Positions 26,289 to 35,980 of a stretch of DNA of 44,898 nt are shown piece after piece. Below the pieces are notes generated by a model, which saw only the letters and a list, made by a program, of their open reading frames with translations, was not told where the DNA came from and made no database searches. Origin of the DNA: Sedimentisphaerales bacterium (GTDB taxonomy: Bacteria; Planctomycetota; Phycisphaerae; Sedimentisphaerales; Anaerobacaceae). The stretch is taken from assembly GCA_016927855.1 (NCBI GenBank), contig JAFGLV010000087.1, positions 1 through 44,898 of the forward strand, written 5' to 3'. Within the stretch, counting starts at the first letter, position 1, and every line of letters begins with the position of its first letter. The position numbers and the translations under genes are program-made.

Positions 26289-27551
26289 ATGTTCCACCGA
26301 CGATTTCTGTTGTTTCTGAGTCTGGATATCTTCATTGTGTTGTCGCCCGTCGCACGTGCCGACTGGCTGTGTTTCCACGGACCCCGGCGCGACAATCTGT
26401 CCTCAGACACGGGTCTGGCCGGTTCCTGGCCTGAGGGCGGCCCGCCCCTGCTGTGGACGGCTTCCGACATCGGTCATGGTTACAGCTCGGTGGCGATAGC
26501 GGACGGTCGCATCTTCACCGCCGGCATGATCGACAAGCAGACGTATGTCACGGCGCTGGACTGGGCGGGCAGGCAATTGTGGCAGCGTCTGAACGGCCAG
26601 TCCTGGGAGGCGGGAGAGCGACAGCCCTGGGCGGTACCCTATTCAGGTTCGCGCGGCACGCCGACGGTCGACGGGGACACTGTCTACCATCTGTCCGAAC
26701 TGGGACGACTGACTGCGTTTGACGTTGCGACGGGACAGGAGCGGTGGCACCTCGGTCTGCTGGAGACCTTCAAGGCGGAGCCTCCGGAGTACGGATACAG
26801 TGAATCCGTTCTCATTCTCGGTGACGTGCTGTTCTGCTGTCCGGCCGGCGACGCGGGTTACGCCGCAGCGCTCGACAAGGCGACGGGCCGGACTCGGTGG
26901 GCCAATACCGACGTCAAAGATCCCGCCGGCAACGGCTCGTTTGTCGCCGCGGAGATCGGAGGCGTCGGGCAGTTCGTTGCCTTGAGCGCCACACGCGTGC
27001 TGGCATTTGCTGTCGAAGACGGACGGCTGCTCTGGGAATACCCTTTTGCGAATGACCGCGAGAACAACGCTGCGGATGCGATCGTCAAGGACGGTCTCGT
27101 TTATGCCTCCAGCGGTTACGGCGGTGGCAGCGTTTTGTTGCGGCCCAGGAGGCAGGCAGACGACACCTTCATCGTCGAGCAAGTCTGGCGAACCGATCTG
27201 CTCGATAACCACCATGGTGGGGTCATCCTGGTGGACGGCCATCTCTACGGCGCCGGCCATGAAGCACGCGGCTGGTTCTGTCTGGATTTCAGCACCGGCG
27301 CCCAGCGCTGGCAGAGCAATGGCAAGGGGGCGCTGACCTATGCCGACGGTATGCTCTATTGTTGCGAGGAGAAAGGCACGCTGTCGCTGGTCCGAGCAAC
27401 GCCGAAACAGTGGGATGCCGCCGGCTCCTTTCAATTGCCGCGTGGCGGCAGCGGGTTGTACTGGGCCCATCCGGTTGTCTTTGGGGGCCGACTCTACGTC
27501 CGTCACTCTGATCGGCTCTTCGCCTACGACATTCGTGGCGCTCAACCGTAG
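26289..27551 (+). CDS. Secreted PQQ-type beta-propeller protein 2
   Basis: A 420-residue paralogue of the previous protein, with a Sec signal (MFHRRFLLFLSLDIFIVLSP, cleaved near ARA-DW). It opens with DWLCFHGPRRDNLSSDTGLAGSWPEGGPPLLW, the same cap as in protein 1, and keeps six or more blades (YVTALDWAGRQLW, LTAFDVATGQERW, AAALDKATGRTRW, LAFAVEDGRLLW, FCLDFSTGAQRW). Both end in a blade with HPVV-GGRLYVR. The two genes are 82 bases apart on one strand. Ligand unknown. Confidence 0.87.
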   Translation: MFHRRFLLFLSLDIFIVLSPVARADWLCFHGPRRDNLSSDTGLAGSWPEGGPPLLWTASDIGHGYSSVAIADGRIFTAGMIDKQTYVTALDWAGRQLWQRLNGQSWEAGERQPWAVPYSGSRGTPTVDGDTVYHLSELGRLTAFDVATGQERWHLGLLETFKAEPPEYGYSESVLILGDVLFCCPAGDAGYAAALDKATGRTRWANTDVKDPAGNGSFVAAEIGGVGQFVALSATRVLAFAVEDGRLLWEYPFANDRENNAADAIVKDGLVYASSGYGGGSVLLRPRRQADDTFIVEQVWRTDLLDNHHGGVILVDGHLYGAGHEARGWFCLDFSTGAQRWQSNGKGALTYADGMLYCCEEKGTLSLVRATPKQWDAAGSFQLPRGGSGLYWAHPVVFGGRLYVRHSDRLFAYDIRGAQP

Positions 27552-27726
27552 GATCGACAACATCAAATGGGCCGATGAATCTCCGGAGTATGGAACGGGT
27601 CGCAGCTCATGAGGCATTCCGTCTGGGCCTGCAGGACGTGACTCGACTTGACGAGACTCACCGCTTGGGCGATCATGCTGCAGGCAGTTCGTTGACGTGG
27701 AGTAAGAGCATCGGGGAGGATTGACG

Positions 27727-29130
27727 ATGGTCCTGATCTTGTTGGTGTCCCTTGTACTATGCCTGGTCCCGTTGCCAGTGTGTGCGAATGACTTCTATGT
27801 GGACCCGGTGAACGGCAGTGCTGGCGGTGATGGCAGTGCCGAGCAGCCTTGGCGGACGATTCAAGAGGTGTTCGACGCCGGGCTGGTCCAGTTGCAGCAG
27901 TGGGACAAGCTGCGCTACACCGAGCAAAGCGTGCTCGTTGTCAGGAACACCGGGGCGCCGGTGCGGGCGGGCGATACGATCTGGCTGCGCTCGGGGTATC
28001 ATGGCGAGCTGTTCATCGACAAGCACTACAATCTCGGCAACATCACCATCGCGGCCGAGGAAGGGCATACGCCGTGCCTGTCGTCGCTGCGCATTCGGTC
28101 CAGTTCGCACTGGACCATTCGCGGGTTGACCGTCAGCGCCGAGCTGGGCGAGCCTTATCGGCGACGCACACTGGTCGATCTCGACAGCCACGGTTGGGGC
28201 GGGCCGGTCCATGACATCACTATCGAGCGGTGCGCGATCCGCTCGGTCGCGGATGTCTCGGACTGGACGATCGAGGACTGGAACCAACTGGCCTGTAACG
28301 GCATACAGGCCGACGGCACGCGCATGACGATCCGCGACAATCGCGTGCTCAACGTCAACTTCGGAATCTCCGTGAACGCGAGCGATTCGTTCATCCGCGG
28401 CAACCTCGTCAAGAACTTCGCCGGTGACGGCCTGCGCGGGCTGGGTGAGCGCTGCATCTTCGAGTACAACACCGTGAAGAACTGCTACAACGTCAACGCG
28501 AATCACGACGACGGCTTTCAGTCCTGGTCACGTGGCCCAGAGGGGGTCGGAACCGGTGAGGTCGTCGGCGTGGTGCTGCGCGGCAATACCATCATCAACT
28601 ACGAAGATCCGAACCAACCTTTTCGCGGGACGTTGCAGGGTATCGGCTGTTTCGATGGTACGTTCGTAGACTGGGTCGTGGAGAACAACGTGGTCATCAC
28701 CGACCACTGGCACGGCATTACGCTCGGAGGCGCACGCAACTGTCTCGTGGTCAACAACACCGTGCTGGATCGCAACAACATGTCGCCGGGCCCGCCTTGG
28801 ATATGCGTCGACAAGCATAAAAATGGCACGCCTCCGGTTGACTGCGTGGTACGCAACAATTTGGCGACCGACTTCCGCAACGCGGCCGGCGTATTGGAGG
28901 AGAACAACGTGAGAATCCGAGACCCTGCTGCACTTTTCGTCGATCCGGGCCGGTTCGACCTGCACCTGTTGCCTGGCGCCGCGGCCATCGACGCCGGCAG
29001 CGACGCTGGCGCGCCCAGGCTCGATCACGATCGTATTATCCGACCCCAAGGTACTGCGATCGATATCGGCGCCTACGAATGGCATGCGAGCGACGTGCTT
29101 CCGGTTGATGCAGACAGCCAAGGCCTTTGA
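27727..29130 (+). CDS. Secreted right-handed parallel beta-helix protein 2
   Basis: A 467-residue protein with a Sec signal (MVLILLVSLVLCLVPLPVCA) and a beta-helix body: DFYVDPVNGSAGGDGSAEQPWRTIQEV, GDTIWLRSGYHGELFI, then coils such as IRDNRVLNVNFGI, FIRGNLVKNFAGDGL, FEYNTVKNCYN and VVNNTVLDRNN. The end has the common AAIDAGSDAGAPRLDHD and IDIGAYEW motif of planctomycete and bacteroidete beta-helix proteins. GGGGAGGA lies six bases before the ATG at 27727, which decides the start over the in-frame TTG at 27721. It is convergent with the ABC exporter. Confidence 0.87.
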   Translation: MVLILLVSLVLCLVPLPVCANDFYVDPVNGSAGGDGSAEQPWRTIQEVFDAGLVQLQQWDKLRYTEQSVLVVRNTGAPVRAGDTIWLRSGYHGELFIDKHYNLGNITIAAEEGHTPCLSSLRIRSSSHWTIRGLTVSAELGEPYRRRTLVDLDSHGWGGPVHDITIERCAIRSVADVSDWTIEDWNQLACNGIQADGTRMTIRDNRVLNVNFGISVNASDSFIRGNLVKNFAGDGLRGLGERCIFEYNTVKNCYNVNANHDDGFQSWSRGPEGVGTGEVVGVVLRGNTIINYEDPNQPFRGTLQGIGCFDGTFVDWVVENNVVITDHWHGITLGGARNCLVVNNTVLDRNNMSPGPPWICVDKHKNGTPPVDCVVRNNLATDFRNAAGVLEENNVRIRDPAALFVDPGRFDLHLLPGAAAIDAGSDAGAPRLDHDRIIRPQGTAIDIGAYEWHASDVLPVDADSQGL

Positions 29131-29217
29131 GTTGCCGCCAATGATACCGCCGCGCAGGATCACGAGACGCACGCTGGATGCAGGCGATATCCGTATGTTT
29201 GTGCGGCGGATTCTACA

Positions 29218-30987
29218 CTACTTTTGCTGCTGGGCCGAGGCGAATTGCTGTTGGTAGTACTCGCGGTACAGGCCCCCTTGGGTGAGCAGGTCTTGGTGCG
29301 TGCCGGACTCGACGATCCGTCCGGCGGTCAGGACCAGGATCCGATCCGCGTTGACCACGGTGGAGAGGCGGTGCGCGATCGTGAAGGTGGTGCGCCCACT
29401 GACGAGCCTAGCCATGGCACTTTGGATCAAGTGCTCCGATTCGGAATCGAGGGCGGCGGTGGCTTCGTCGAAGATCAGGATGCGCGGGTCTTTCAGGAAG
29501 GCTCGCGCGATGGTGATGCGCTGCCGCTGACCGCCGGACAATGACGTGCCGCGCTCGCCTACTTCGGTATCGAAGCCGTTCGGCAGCGACAGGATGAAGT
29601 CGTAGGCGTTGGCGGCTTTGCCGGCCTCGATGACCTCGGCGTCGCTGGCCGTGGGTTTGCCATAAAGGATGTTCTCGCGAATCGTGCCGCTGAAGAGGAT
29701 CGGGTCCTGCAGCACCATGCCGATATGGCGGCGCAGTGACTTGACCTTGGCCGAGCGCACGTCCAAGTCGTCGATGCTCACGCTGCCGGCGCCGACGTCG
29801 TAGAAGCGAGGGATAAGACTGACGACGGTGGTCTTGCCGGAGCCGCTCGGGCCCACCAGTGCGATCTTCTCTCCCGGCGCGACGGTGAAGCTGACGTTAC
29901 GCAGCACGGGACAACCGCCGTTGTACGAAAAGCTGACGTTGTCGAAGCGCACCTGGCCGCGTACTTCTTTCAGTTCGATCGCGCCGGGCGCGCTGACGAT
30001 CTCAGGCTGCTCGTCCATGAACTCGTAGATGCGATCGAGCGCCGCCATCGCGTTGGCATAGACGACGTTCAGCTCCGAGAAGCGCTGCAACGGCAGGTAA
30101 AGCGGTCCGAGGTACATCGTCACGGCGATCAGCTCGCCGACCGTCATGGGACCCGAGATGACGCGGTAGCCGCCGAAACAGATCACGATCAGCGGCCCGA
30201 TGCCCATGAGCGCCCCGGTCGTCGCCTGGTAGAGGCTCTGCACGAATACGCGGCGCATGTTCGTCGAGAACAGCCGCTCCGAATCCGTCTCGAAGCGCTC
30301 ACGTTCAGTGTGCTCCTGGGTGAAGGCGCGCACCACGACGCTGCCGGAGATGCGTTCCTGGGCGCTGCTGCTCATCGCCGACAGTTCGTCCTGCACCTGC
30401 CGGGTGGTAGAGCGGATTTCGTTCCGGAATCGCTTGAAGAAGAACAGGTACAGTGGAAATATCGAAAGCGCCACCAGGGTGGTGGGCACATCGAGGCGCA
30501 GCAGGAAATACAGCACGACCAGCACCGCGGCGCCGTCCATCCAGGTATTGGTCAGCGCGGTGCCGACGAGGTTCTGGGCCAACTGGATGTCGCTGATCAG
30601 TCGCGTCAGGATCGCGCCGCTCTTGTTGCGCTGGAAGAACGACGCGCTCATGCGCAGGATGCGGTAGTACAGATCGCAACGCAGGTTGAAGACGGCCCGG
30701 TGGCTGGCTTTGGCTGCGTACAGATGGCGGACGAACACGAAGGGACCGTAGACGAAGATGAAGATCGCGATCATCCCGCCAGCATAGAGGAACAGCTCGT
30801 GGTATTTCTGTCCCGCCGTCAGCGCCCGGTTGAGAAAGACGTCGTCGAGCAGATAGCGGGTCACCTGCGGCACCAGCAGCGGCACAGTGAACTTGACGAT
30901 GCCACCGACCACCGCCAGCGCCAGGTACTTCGTATAGGGTCGCACGTACCCCAGAAATCGGATAAAATTGTGATGCTTTAGCGCCAC
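29218..30987 (-). CDS. ABC-type exporter, MsbA/multidrug family (fused TMD-NBD)
   Basis: A half-transporter of about 589 residues: a six-helix type IV exporter membrane domain (RFLGYVRPYTKYLAL to FMDEQPEIV) fused to an ATPase. The ATPase shows Walker A GPSGSGKTT, Q-loop MVLQDPILFSGTIRENI, signature LSGGQRQRITIARA, Walker B ILIFDEATAALD and H-loop IAHRL. It should work as a homodimer exporting lipid, drug or glycan. The start is doubtful: the frame reaches TTG at 31098, but family similarity begins near the GTG at 30987, which I use although it lacks a clear ribosome-binding site. It is opposite in strand to the beta-helix genes on both sides, so it need not belong to the carbohydrate system. 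Confidence 0.9.
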   Translation of the reverse strand: MALKHHNFIRFLGYVRPYTKYLALAVVGGIVKFTVPLLVPQVTRYLLDDVFLNRALTAGQKYHELFLYAGGMIAIFIFVYGPFVFVRHLYAAKASHRAVFNLRCDLYYRILRMSASFFQRNKSGAILTRLISDIQLAQNLVGTALTNTWMDGAAVLVVLYFLLRLDVPTTLVALSIFPLYLFFFKRFRNEIRSTTRQVQDELSAMSSSAQERISGSVVVRAFTQEHTERERFETDSERLFSTNMRRVFVQSLYQATTGALMGIGPLIVICFGGYRVISGPMTVGELIAVTMYLGPLYLPLQRFSELNVVYANAMAALDRIYEFMDEQPEIVSAPGAIELKEVRGQVRFDNVSFSYNGGCPVLRNVSFTVAPGEKIALVGPSGSGKTTVVSLIPRFYDVGAGSVSIDDLDVRSAKVKSLRRHIGMVLQDPILFSGTIRENILYGKPTASDAEVIEAGKAANAYDFILSLPNGFDTEVGERGTSLSGGQRQRITIARAFLKDPRILIFDEATAALDSESEHLIQSAMARLVSGRTTFTIAHRLSTVVNADRILVLTAGRIVESGTHQDLLTQGGLYREYYQQQFASAQQQK

Positions 30988-31138
30988 AGTGAATGTCCCA
31001 AAACGAACCGCCAGCAGAAAACCCCAGATTGTCGGGCCATTGTACCATACTCCCGGCGGCGGACTCAACTGGTTCGGCTGGTGCGCCGCGAAAGGCAAGC
31101 GTCCTACGTCTGTGAGTAACGCGCGTCACCGCGTGTTC

Positions 31139-31286
31139 TGTCATGTCGAGCGGAGCAACGCGCAGTCGAGACATCTGGCCGCGAATGTGACAGCCTCCTC
31201 ATTCCCGGCCAGATTCCTCCATTCCGGCCTGCCCGTTCGACTTCGCTCAGGGCAGGCTCTGCGGCAGCCCTCCGGTCGGAATGACA
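31139..31286 (+). repeat. Dispersed palindromic repeat family R1, copy A (with nested insert)
   Basis: A repeat bounded by TGTCAT and ATGACA. Internal landmarks are TCGAGCGGAGC, GACATCTGGCCGCGAAT, GGCCAGATTCCTCC and CCTCCGGTCGGAATGACA. It matches 33215-33335 over most of its length, but an extra palindrome (GCCTGCCC ... GGGCAGGC, about 31227-31260) replaces a short stretch there. It fills most of the 454-base gap between the ABC exporter and beta-helix gene 3. Confidence 0.8.
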
Positions 31287-31389
31287 ATCACAGGACCTGG
31301 CCCGCGGAGTCTATCTATGGATGGGAATCGCAGCTCCGCCGTGGCGAATCATTGCGACCGAGGGTGCAAGCGGTTAGGCTGAACACGTA

Positions 31390-31410
31390 GCCGCCTCTCG
31401 GACAGGCGGC
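31390..31410 (+). promoter_or_regulatory. Hairpin before beta-helix gene 3
   Basis: A perfect 7-bp stem, GCCGCCT and AGGCGGC, with a seven-base loop, 31 bases before the ATG at 31442. It could be a leader element of this gene. No promoter with good hexamers is visible in the gap. Confidence 0.35.
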
Positions 31411-31441
31411 AGAAAGACCATTCGTCCAAGGGTGTTGAGCT

Positions 31442-33163
31442 ATGTCCACGGAGTCTTATGGGAAGCCGCACACGTGTCTGACGATTCTCTCCACTGTCAT
31501 CCTACTAATCTGTGGCTTGGGACCGCGTGCGATGGGCCGGACCTGGCACGTTTGCCAGAAGCCGCTTGCCGGGATCGCTGCTGACAACCAGATGCGCACG
31601 ATCGGGGAAGCCGTCTCGCGCCTCGAGGCTGGCGACGAGGTTGTCATTCACGGCGGCATTTACCGCGAGTCGGTCGTCATCGACAGAAGCGGCTCAGCGG
31701 ACCAGCCCATCCAGATCCACGCAGCCGAAGGCGAGCCTGTGGTCCTGACGGGAGCGGATCGCATTACGGACTGGACGCAGGAGGCAGGCGGCGAGCAGAT
31801 CTACAGCGCGTCCTGGCCGCACAGGTTCGTCACCTGGAACGACAGCTACGCCCATCCAGACGACGAGTATCATCGACTCATCGGCCGGTGCGAGCAGGTC
31901 TTCATCAACGGCTATGCGCTCCGCCAGGTGCTCGAACGCGAGAAGTTGACGCGCGGGACCTTCTACGTCGATCTGGACGCCCAGCGGCTATACGTGTGCA
32001 GCTTCGACGGTCAGGACATCCGCGGCGAGAAAGCCTTGGTCGAGGCATCAGCGCGCGAGCGCATCCTCAGCATCAAAGGCAACTACGTCTTCGTCGAGGG
32101 CCTGCACTTTCGCTACGCCGCCAACCGGGCCCAGCAGGGGGCGGTGGAATTCGCCGGCGACCGGCTGCTCGCAGCCGATTGCGTCTTCGAATACACCAAC
32201 GCCAGCGGCGCGGAATTCACCGGCGAGAGTATCGTGGTGTGCCGCTGTACGTTCGCTAGCAACGGTCAGCTCGGCTTCGGCGCCAACCGCGCTCACAAGC
32301 TGTGGATGAGAGAGTGCGTCGTGCGAAACAACAACACCAAGGGCTTCGATCGAGGCTGGGAAGCAGGAGGCAACAAGATCTGCATGACGCGCGGCGCGGT
32401 GCTCGCGAGCAGTACGTTCGTGGACAATCGCGGCAACGGCATCTGGTTCGATATCGGCAACGAGGACTGCGAGGTGCGCAATTGCCTGATCGCGCGCAAC
32501 GAGAACGCCGGCATCTTCCACGAAATCTCCTACGGCCTGCACGCGCACGACAACGGTATCGTGGGCAACGGGTTCACCTTCGGTTCAGGTGCATGGGGCG
32601 CCAACGCCGGCATCAGCCTTTCGAACTCGCCCGACTGCGTCATCGAGCGGAACCTGCTGCTGGGCAACAAGGAGGGTTTCAACTTCCGCGAGCAGCAGCG
32701 TTCGACGCCGCGGATCGACGGCGGTTCCGAGCCCGTCTGGAACCACCACCAGGTCGTGCGCCACAACGTCCTGGCCTTCAACCGCGACGCGCAGGTCTGG
32801 GGCTGGTTCGATGTTCCCGACGAGCGCCACTGGCCGAGGTCGATGCAAACGGTCCCCGATGGCGAGGAACCGAGTCTCTCGCTGGCGGACCTGGACCTGG
32901 TGTTCGAGAACAACCTGTACTGTCCCGGCCCCGGCCAAGGCCTGTTCAACTGGGGTGTCACCTGGAAGAAACACACGCGGTATCCCGATCTCGAATCGGT
33001 GCGCCGCGAGCTGAGGCTGGGCCAGGGCAGCGAGGTGATCGACTTCACGGTTCAGAACCTGGCGGGTCTCGACCTGCGGGTGCCGGCGACGAGCCCGGCC
33101 GTGACGAAGGAGTGTTATCCCCGTGGAGAGGTCCCCGGCGTGCGCCTGGGGACCCTGCCGTAG
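31442..33163 (+). CDS. Secreted right-handed parallel beta-helix protein 3
   Basis: A 573-residue protein with a Sec signal (about 1-32, ending GPRAMGRTW). The N-terminal cap (RTIGEAVSRLEAGDEVVIHGGIYRESVVIDRSGSADQPIQIHA) is of the DUF1565/pectate-lyase-like type. An insertion at about 110-195 (WPHRFVTWNDSYAHPDDEYHRL, FYVDLDAQRLYVC) precedes the coils (VEGLHFRYAANRA, VVRNNNTKGF, FVDNRGNGIWFDIGNEDCEVRNCLIARNENAGIFHEIS). The GIWFDIGNEDC-HEISYG block recurs in exported glycosidase-like beta-helix proteins. AAGG lies about ten bases before the ATG. Two R1 repeats flank the gene closely, one on each side. Confidence 0.87.
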   Translation: MSTESYGKPHTCLTILSTVILLICGLGPRAMGRTWHVCQKPLAGIAADNQMRTIGEAVSRLEAGDEVVIHGGIYRESVVIDRSGSADQPIQIHAAEGEPVVLTGADRITDWTQEAGGEQIYSASWPHRFVTWNDSYAHPDDEYHRLIGRCEQVFINGYALRQVLEREKLTRGTFYVDLDAQRLYVCSFDGQDIRGEKALVEASARERILSIKGNYVFVEGLHFRYAANRAQQGAVEFAGDRLLAADCVFEYTNASGAEFTGESIVVCRCTFASNGQLGFGANRAHKLWMRECVVRNNNTKGFDRGWEAGGNKICMTRGAVLASSTFVDNRGNGIWFDIGNEDCEVRNCLIARNENAGIFHEISYGLHAHDNGIVGNGFTFGSGAWGANAGISLSNSPDCVIERNLLLGNKEGFNFREQQRSTPRIDGGSEPVWNHHQVVRHNVLAFNRDAQVWGWFDVPDERHWPRSMQTVPDGEEPSLSLADLDLVFENNLYCPGPGQGLFNWGVTWKKHTRYPDLESVRRELRLGQGSEVIDFTVQNLAGLDLRVPATSPAVTKECYPRGEVPGVRLGTLP

Positions 33164-33214
33164 TCTTGCCGGTGCGCGACTCACGTTCTCAGGCAGCGAC
33201 AATGTATGCCCCAT

Positions 33215-33335
33215 TGTCATGTCGGGCGGAGCGTAGAGCAGTCGAGGCATCTGGCTGCGAATGGCACAGCCTTCCATTCCTGACCAGATTTCTCCGCTCC
33301 GTTCTGCCTTTGGCAGTCCTCCGGTCGAAATGACA
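33215..33335 (+). repeat. Dispersed palindromic repeat family R1, copy B
   Basis: Bounded by TGTCAT and ATGACA, with GTCGGGCGGAGCG, GGCATCTGGCTGCGAAT, GACCAGATTTCTCCGCTCC and CCTCCGGTCGAAATGACA. Same orientation as copy A, without its nested palindrome. It lies just after beta-helix gene 3 and before the argG promoter. Confidence 0.8.
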
Positions 33336-33411
33336 ACCATGGGTACCAGTCCGCAGAATCCTCCGACAACCATGAATCGCTTCCGTTTCGCCGATTGGCC
33401 GTGTAATTCCG

Positions 33412-33440
33412 TTGAATTGCGCCCCATCGATCCCTATAAT
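33412..33440 (+). promoter_or_regulatory. Sigma70-type promoter of argG
   Basis: TTGAAT, 17-base spacer, TATAAT (perfect -10). Transcription would begin near 33447, about 32 bases before the argG ATG. Confidence 0.6.
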
Positions 33441-33478
33441 CTGAGCTTTTGGCTGGACCATGTATAGGGATACGACCG

Positions 33479-34717
33479 ATGGCTAAGCGGCAACAGACGA
33501 AGAAGAACGTGGTATTGGCCTACAGCGGCGGGCTGGACACCAGCGTGATCCTTCCCTGGTTGAAGGAGACGTATGGCTACGACGTTATCGCTTTCGCGGC
33601 CGAGCTGGGCCAGGGCGACGAGCTGGAGGGAATCAAGCAGAAAGCAATGGCCAGCGGCGCGATCAAGTGCGTCGTCAAAGACCTGCGGCGGGAGTTCGTC
33701 GAGCAGTACCTCTGGCCCATGCTCAAGAGCGGCGCCGTCTACGAGAACGGGTATCTCCTCGGCACGAGCATTGCGCGACCGCTCATCGCCAAGCACCAGG
33801 TCGAGGTGGCGCACGCCGAGAAAGCCGGCGCGGTCGCGCACGGCGCTACCGGCAAAGGTAACGACCAGGTCCGCTTCGAGGTGACCTTCATGGCGCTGGA
33901 CCCGGCGCTGGAGATCATCGCGCCGTGGAAGGACCCGAACTTCAAGCTGACCAGCCGCGAGGCCGCGGTGGAATACGCCGAGCAGCACAACATCCCCATC
34001 GACCAGAGCAAGAAGAAGATCTATTCGCGCGATCGCAACCTCTGGCACATCAGCCACGAGGGCGCCGATCTCGAAGAGCCGGCCAACGAGCCCAAGGACG
34101 ATCTGTACGTGATGAGCCAGCCGGTGTCCAAGGCACCCGACAAACCCGATTACGTTACGATCGGCTTCCATGAGGGCATTCCCGTCAAGCTCGACGGCAA
34201 GCTCACCAGCGGCGTCAAGATGATCGAGACGCTCAACGAGATCGGCGGTAAGCACGCGGTTGGCCAGGCGGACGTGGTGGAGAACCGCCTGGTCGGGATG
34301 AAGTCGCGCGGCGTGTACGAAACGCCCGGCGGGACGATCCTGATGACGGCGCATAGCGGCCTGGAAAGCCTGACGCTTGAGCGCGAGACCATGCACTACA
34401 AACAGCAGGTCGCGTTGAAATACGCCGAGCTGGTCTATTACGGTCTGTGGTTCAGCCCGCTACGCGAGGCGCTCGATGCCTTCATCGACGTGACGCAGCG
34501 CAACGTCAGCGGCGACGTCACGGTCAAGCTGTTCAAGGGACGCTGCACCGTCGCCGGGATGAAAAGTCCTAACAGCCTCTATCAGGTGGACCTGGCCAGC
34601 TTCAAGATGGGCGCCGAATATGACCAGACGGACGCGAAGGGGTTCATCCGCCTGTTTGCGCTGCCGGTCAAAGTGGCCGGCGTCGTCAACCGCAAGAGCG
34701 CCAAGGGCGCCAAGTGA
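33479..34717 (+). CDS. argG: Argininosuccinate synthase
   Basis: A 412-residue enzyme joining citrulline and aspartate with ATP in arginine synthesis. The N-terminus [23 protein letters not shown] carries the ATP-binding P-loop of N-type ATP pyrophosphatases. Other family blocks are [58 protein letters not shown] and [12 protein letters not shown]. Length is normal. The ATG at 33479 starts the family similarity; a longer frame begins 30 bases upstream but lies in the leader. No other arginine gene is present. Confidence 0.97.
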   Translation: MAKRQQTKKNVVLAYSGGLDTSVILPWLKETYGYDVIAFAAELGQGDELEGIKQKAMASGAIKCVVKDLRREFVEQYLWPMLKSGAVYENGYLLGTSIARPLIAKHQVEVAHAEKAGAVAHGATGKGNDQVRFEVTFMALDPALEIIAPWKDPNFKLTSREAAVEYAEQHNIPIDQSKKKIYSRDRNLWHISHEGADLEEPANEPKDDLYVMSQPVSKAPDKPDYVTIGFHEGIPVKLDGKLTSGVKMIETLNEIGGKHAVGQADVVENRLVGMKSRGVYETPGGTILMTAHSGLESLTLERETMHYKQQVALKYAELVYYGLWFSPLREALDAFIDVTQRNVSGDVTVKLFKGRCTVAGMKSPNSLYQVDLASFKMGAEYDQTDAKGFIRLFALPVKVAGVVNRKSAKGAK

Positions 34718-34763
34718 GGCGGCTGGCCTGCTGAGAATGAGATAGGCTTGCATTGGAGGCGCT

Positions 34764-35936
34764 GTGCCGGCACAGGAGTGGATCATTTGTGCGTTCGTTT
34801 TTGCGTTGGGCTGCATCATCGGCAGCTTTCTCAACGTGGTGATCTACCGTCTGCCCAGGGAGAAGTCGCTGGTGACTCCCGGCTCGGCCTGTCCGGCCTG
34901 CGGCAAGCCGATCCGGTTCTACGATAACGTGCCGCTGGTTTCCTGGCTGCTGCTCGGTGCCAAGTGCCGTCACTGCAAGGCACGCATCTCCGCGCGCTAC
35001 TTCGTCGTCGAACTGCTGACCGGGACTCTCTTTCTGGGGCTCTATCTTCTCTATTTTCACACTGGCATACGTCCCATCGTGCAGGTCACGGGCGGTTGGC
35101 TCGTGTATGTCGTGCATGTGATCCTGCTGGCGGCCTTTCTGGCAGCCTCCGCCATCGATCTGGAGCTGTGGGTGATTCCACTGTCGATCTGCTGGACAGT
35201 CACTGCGGTCGGTCTGGTGGGCTCGACAGTGGCGGGCTTGCTCATCGAGCCGGATCTGATCCAGGTCTATGGGCTCTTTCCGGCGGCTTCGCCTCTTACC
35301 GGGGCGCTGGCGCTCGGCGGGGTGCTCGGGTTGTGCGTAAGCTGGCTGCTCCTGAAGACGGGTCTGCTCAAGCGCAGCTATGAGGTGCCCGACGAGGTCG
35401 CGCAGGCCGCAGACGACGGTCCGGAGAAGGACGTGTCGGCACCCGCTCTCGACGACTACCCGTTCCAACACCGGCGGGAAGCTTGCCTTGAGGTTCTCTT
35501 CCTCGCGCCCATCATGGCCGGGGTGCTGCTGGCATGGCTTGTGACGAAGGGGACCGGCCCGGTTGCGACGTGGTGGGCCGGGTTATTGGACCATGCGCCG
35601 CTGGTAGGCCTGCTGGGGAGCGTATTTGGCTACTTCGTCGGCTGCGCCGTCGTTTGGACGACGCGCATCCTCGGGACTTTGGCGTTTGGCAAGGAAGCCA
35701 TGGGGTTGGGCGACGTCCACCTGATGGGCGCCGCCGGCGCGGTGGTGGGACCGATGATGATCGTCATCGCCTTCTTCATCGCGCCGTTCTTCGGCTTGGG
35801 GTGGGCGTTCTTCCAGATGTTCTTCAAAAAAACTCGCCAGATTCCCTATGGTCCGTTCTTGTCTTTAGCTGTTTTTACGGTTATGATTTTCCACGATTGG
35901 ATCTGGAACCGTTTTGCCGCTCTGTTTTTGGGATAG
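34764..35936 (+). CDS. Prepilin peptidase (A24 family) with a long central insertion
   Basis: A 390-residue membrane aspartic peptidase that cleaves, and usually N-methylates, type IV prepilins and pseudopilins. The methylase-type domain has the zinc cysteines C43/C46 and C68/C71 (CPACGKPIRFYDNVPLVSWL and CRHCKARIS). Catalytic aspartates are Asp132 (ASAIDLELWVIP) and Asp317 (AMGLGDVHLMG). They are about 185 residues apart, against roughly 65 in well-studied enzymes. The insert holds two extra membrane segments and an acidic linker (near residues 210-235). The start is a GTG with GGAGG four bases upstream. It follows argG by 46 bases and leads into the lipoprotein gene after 44 bases. Confidence 0.9.
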   Translation: MPAQEWIICAFVFALGCIIGSFLNVVIYRLPREKSLVTPGSACPACGKPIRFYDNVPLVSWLLLGAKCRHCKARISARYFVVELLTGTLFLGLYLLYFHTGIRPIVQVTGGWLVYVVHVILLAAFLAASAIDLELWVIPLSICWTVTAVGLVGSTVAGLLIEPDLIQVYGLFPAASPLTGALALGGVLGLCVSWLLLKTGLLKRSYEVPDEVAQAADDGPEKDVSAPALDDYPFQHRREACLEVLFLAPIMAGVLLAWLVTKGTGPVATWWAGLLDHAPLVGLLGSVFGYFVGCAVVWTTRILGTLAFGKEAMGLGDVHLMGAAGAVVGPMMIVIAFFIAPFFGLGWAFFQMFFKKTRQIPYGPFLSLAVFTVMIFHDWIWNRFAALFLG

Positions 35937-35980
35937 ACGGAAGGCATGGTCGCGCTCACCGCACTACAAGGAGGTGTCGA

